Positions 4,780 through 6,206 of a stretch of 6,206 nucleotides of DNA are shown piece by piece. The stretch is taken from positions 1 to 6,206 of the forward strand of contig JAJYIC010000162.1 of NCBI GenBank assembly GCA_021790295.1. Direction: 5' to 3'. Numbering within the stretch: position 1 is the first letter of the stretch; every line of letters starts with the position of its first letter. The position numbers were made by a program, and so were the translations under genes. The notes under the pieces are model-generated. The model ran no database searches, was not told where the DNA came from, and saw nothing but the letters and a program-made list of their open reading frames with translations. The DNA comes from Pseudomonadota bacterium (GTDB taxonomy: Bacteria > Pseudomonadota > Alphaproteobacteria > ATCC43930 > CGMCC-115725).

Positions 4780-6206
4780 ATGCCCCTCGAGATCCCCGTT
4801 TTGCGCTATGCGAGCGACGTTCTCGTCATCGGCGGCGGCGCGGCCGGCACGATGGCCGCTCTTGCCTGTGCTGAAGCGGGCGTCGCGGTCATCCAGGCAA
4901 GCAAAGGCCGGGCCACGAGCGGCACCACGACGGTCGCGCGCGGAGGCTTTGCCGCCGCCATGGGCAAGGACGACAGTCCCGAACTTCATCTCGCGGATGT
5001 CCTCAAATACGGCGGGCAACTGATCGACCCCGATCTTGCCCGCGCCTGGGTCACCGACATCGTCGAAGTGGTGCGCGATCTCGAAAGCTGGGGCGCCGAG
5101 TTCATCCGCGGCGCCGACGGAGAACTCGATCTCAAGATGTTTCCGAGCCACTCGCGGCCGCGCGCCTGCCATCATCACGACACCACCGGAAACATGATCA
5201 CCAAGGTTCTCTCGAAAAAGCTGCGCGCCGATCCGCGCATCGAAAAGCATTCCCTGGTGGCGCTCGTCGATCTTTTGAAAGAGGAGGGCCGCGTCGTCGG
5301 CGCCTGGGGCGTCGATTACGGCAAAGGCGCGCTCGTCCTTTACCGCGCGCAGCAGACGATCCTCGCGACAGGGGGCGGCAGCGGGCTTTTTTACGTCAAC
5401 GACAATCCGCCTCAAGTTACGGGCGACGGGTATGTTCTCGGATTTCGGGCCGGAGCGCCGCTCCTCGGCATCGAGATGATCGACTTTCAGGCGATGTGCT
5501 GCTCGCCGAAAGAGCTTTTCGGTTTTGCCCCTCATCCGACGGGCTTTATCAACGCCGGTGCGGTCTTCAGGAACGAGACGGGAGAGGAGTTCCTCAAACG
5601 CTATTTCCCCGGCACGGCGGAAAAATCGACCCGCGCGCAAGTGATTTTCGCCATGGCCAAAGAGATTCACGAAGGGCGCGCCGGGTCGACGGGCGGCATC
5701 TTTCTCGATGCGACCCGGGTTCCTCTCGAAATCATCCAGAAAGAGATCCCTCACGTTTACCGGACCTGCCTTCATCGCGGCATCGATATCACCAAGACAC
5801 CTTTGGAAGTGGCGCCGGGGAGCCACACCTGGCTTGGCGGGTTGAAGATCGACAGCGACGGCAAAACCCCTCTCGAAGGGCTTTTCGCCGCCGGCGAGAC
5901 GGCGGGAGGAATCCACGGCGGCAACCGCATCGGCGGCTCGGCGCTTTCGGCCTCTCTCGCCTTTGGCCGCCGCGCCGGAAGGAAAGCCGCAGCGCTGGTC
6001 GCAAAGCTGCGGGCGGGCTGCCCTCTGCCGCAAGAGAGTGCGATACCGCAATCGGAACGCGAGTGGCTGCGTTCCCTCATCAGCCGCAAAGAGGGTCCTT
6101 TGCAATCCGACCTGCGCATGGCTTGCCGCATGCTGGCGCATAGAAAGCTCGGCCCGATCCGCGAGGAACGCCCTCTAAGAGAGGCGCTTTTCGAATACGA
6201 GCGCAT
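4780..6206 (+). CDS. FAD-dependent fumarate reductase/succinate dehydrogenase-type flavoprotein subunit (3' end outside window)
   Basis: The frame is open from ATG 4780 to the right edge (475 codons seen; relatives are about 540-600 residues). The FAD-binding Rossmann motif is DVLVIGGGAAGTMAA (13-27). ARGGFAAAMG (53-62), SHSRPRACHHHDTTGNM (123-139), LATGGGSGLFY, the capping-domain His349 in APGSHTWLGG, and the closing FAD block GLFAAGETAGGIHGGNRIGG (367-386) place it in the FrdA/SdhA/NadB superfamily. The segment GTTTVARGG (48-56) has Thr where SdhA and FrdA carry the histidine that binds FAD covalently, so FAD is probably non-covalent, as in L-aspartate oxidase. There is no signal peptide or heme-binding CXXCH, so it is likely a soluble cytoplasmic oxidoreductase acting on a dicarboxylate-like or enoate substrate. 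It is not clearly NadB, because the GNRIGGSALSASLAFG end is Frd-like. It begins 30 bases after UPF0261, with a weak GGA at 4769-4771 as ribosome binding site. An iron-sulfur partner may follow beyond the window. Confidence 0.9.
   Translation, partial: MPLEIPVLRYASDVLVIGGGAAGTMAALACAEAGVAVIQASKGRATSGTTTVARGGFAAAMGKDDSPELHLADVLKYGGQLIDPDLARAWVTDIVEVVRDLESWGAEFIRGADGELDLKMFPSHSRPRACHHHDTTGNMITKVLSKKLRADPRIEKHSLVALVDLLKEEGRVVGAWGVDYGKGALVLYRAQQTILATGGGSGLFYVNDNPPQVTGDGYVLGFRAGAPLLGIEMIDFQAMCCSPKELFGFAPHPTGFINAGAVFRNETGEEFLKRYFPGTAEKSTRAQVIFAMAKEIHEGRAGSTGGIFLDATRVPLEIIQKEIPHVYRTCLHRGIDITKTPLEVAPGSHTWLGGLKIDSDGKTPLEGLFAAGETAGGIHGGNRIGGSALSASLAFGRRAGRKAAALVAKLRAGCPLPQESAIPQSEREWLRSLISRKEGPLQSDLRMACRMLAHRKLGPIREERPLREALFEYER

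Noticed and set aside
4765..6141. 458-codon open frame on the - strand opposite the flavoprotein
   Set aside because: It is a shadow of the strongly supported + strand flavoprotein in GC-rich DNA; its translation is Arg/Ala/Gly-rich with no recognisable motif.

Overview
The window is a GC-rich stretch in which every gene that can be supported lies on the + strand, reading left to right. It looks like a chromosomal segment of an alphaproteobacterium, most likely Rhizobiales. The reasons are the high GC at third codon positions mixed with frequent TTT and CTT codons, and a DUF992 secreted protein, a family found mainly in Rhizobiales. No tRNA, rRNA, insertion sequence, CRISPR array or phage gene is visible. 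The species cannot be named from this sequence alone.

Layout. (1) 1-741 is the C-terminal third of a hydantoinase/oxoprolinase (HyuA-type) ATP-dependent enzyme; its start lies upstream of the window. (2) 768-1763 is an amidohydrolase-2/ACMSD-like metal-dependent hydrolase or decarboxylase with a complete metal site. (3) 1840-2328 is a small exported DUF992 protein. (4) 2329-2568 is a 240-base gap with two perfect GC-rich inverted repeats. (5) 2569-3441 is a cis-prenyltransferase of the undecaprenyl-diphosphate-synthase superfamily that resembles the short-chain Z-isoprenyl synthases of mycobacteria. (6) 3502-4749 is a UPF0261/Tm-1-like protein, probably starting at TTG. (7) 4780 to the right edge is a soluble fumarate-reductase/succinate-dehydrogenase-type FAD flavoprotein, cut off by the window.

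How the genes may work together. The spacing (26, 76, 240, 60 and 30 bases with the starts chosen here) fits one or two co-directional operons, with the best break at the 240-base gap. Four genes encode enzymes that usually appear in small-molecule pathways: a HyuA-type ATPase/carboxylase-like subunit, an ACMSD-like decarboxylase/hydrolase, UPF0261, and a flavin redox subunit. The mix suggests a catabolic or cofactor pathway of unknown substrate, with activation or carboxylation, C-C or C-N bond cleavage and a flavin redox step. This pathway is inference; no substrate can be read from the sequence. The prenyltransferase and the DUF992 protein are the odd members of the neighbourhood.
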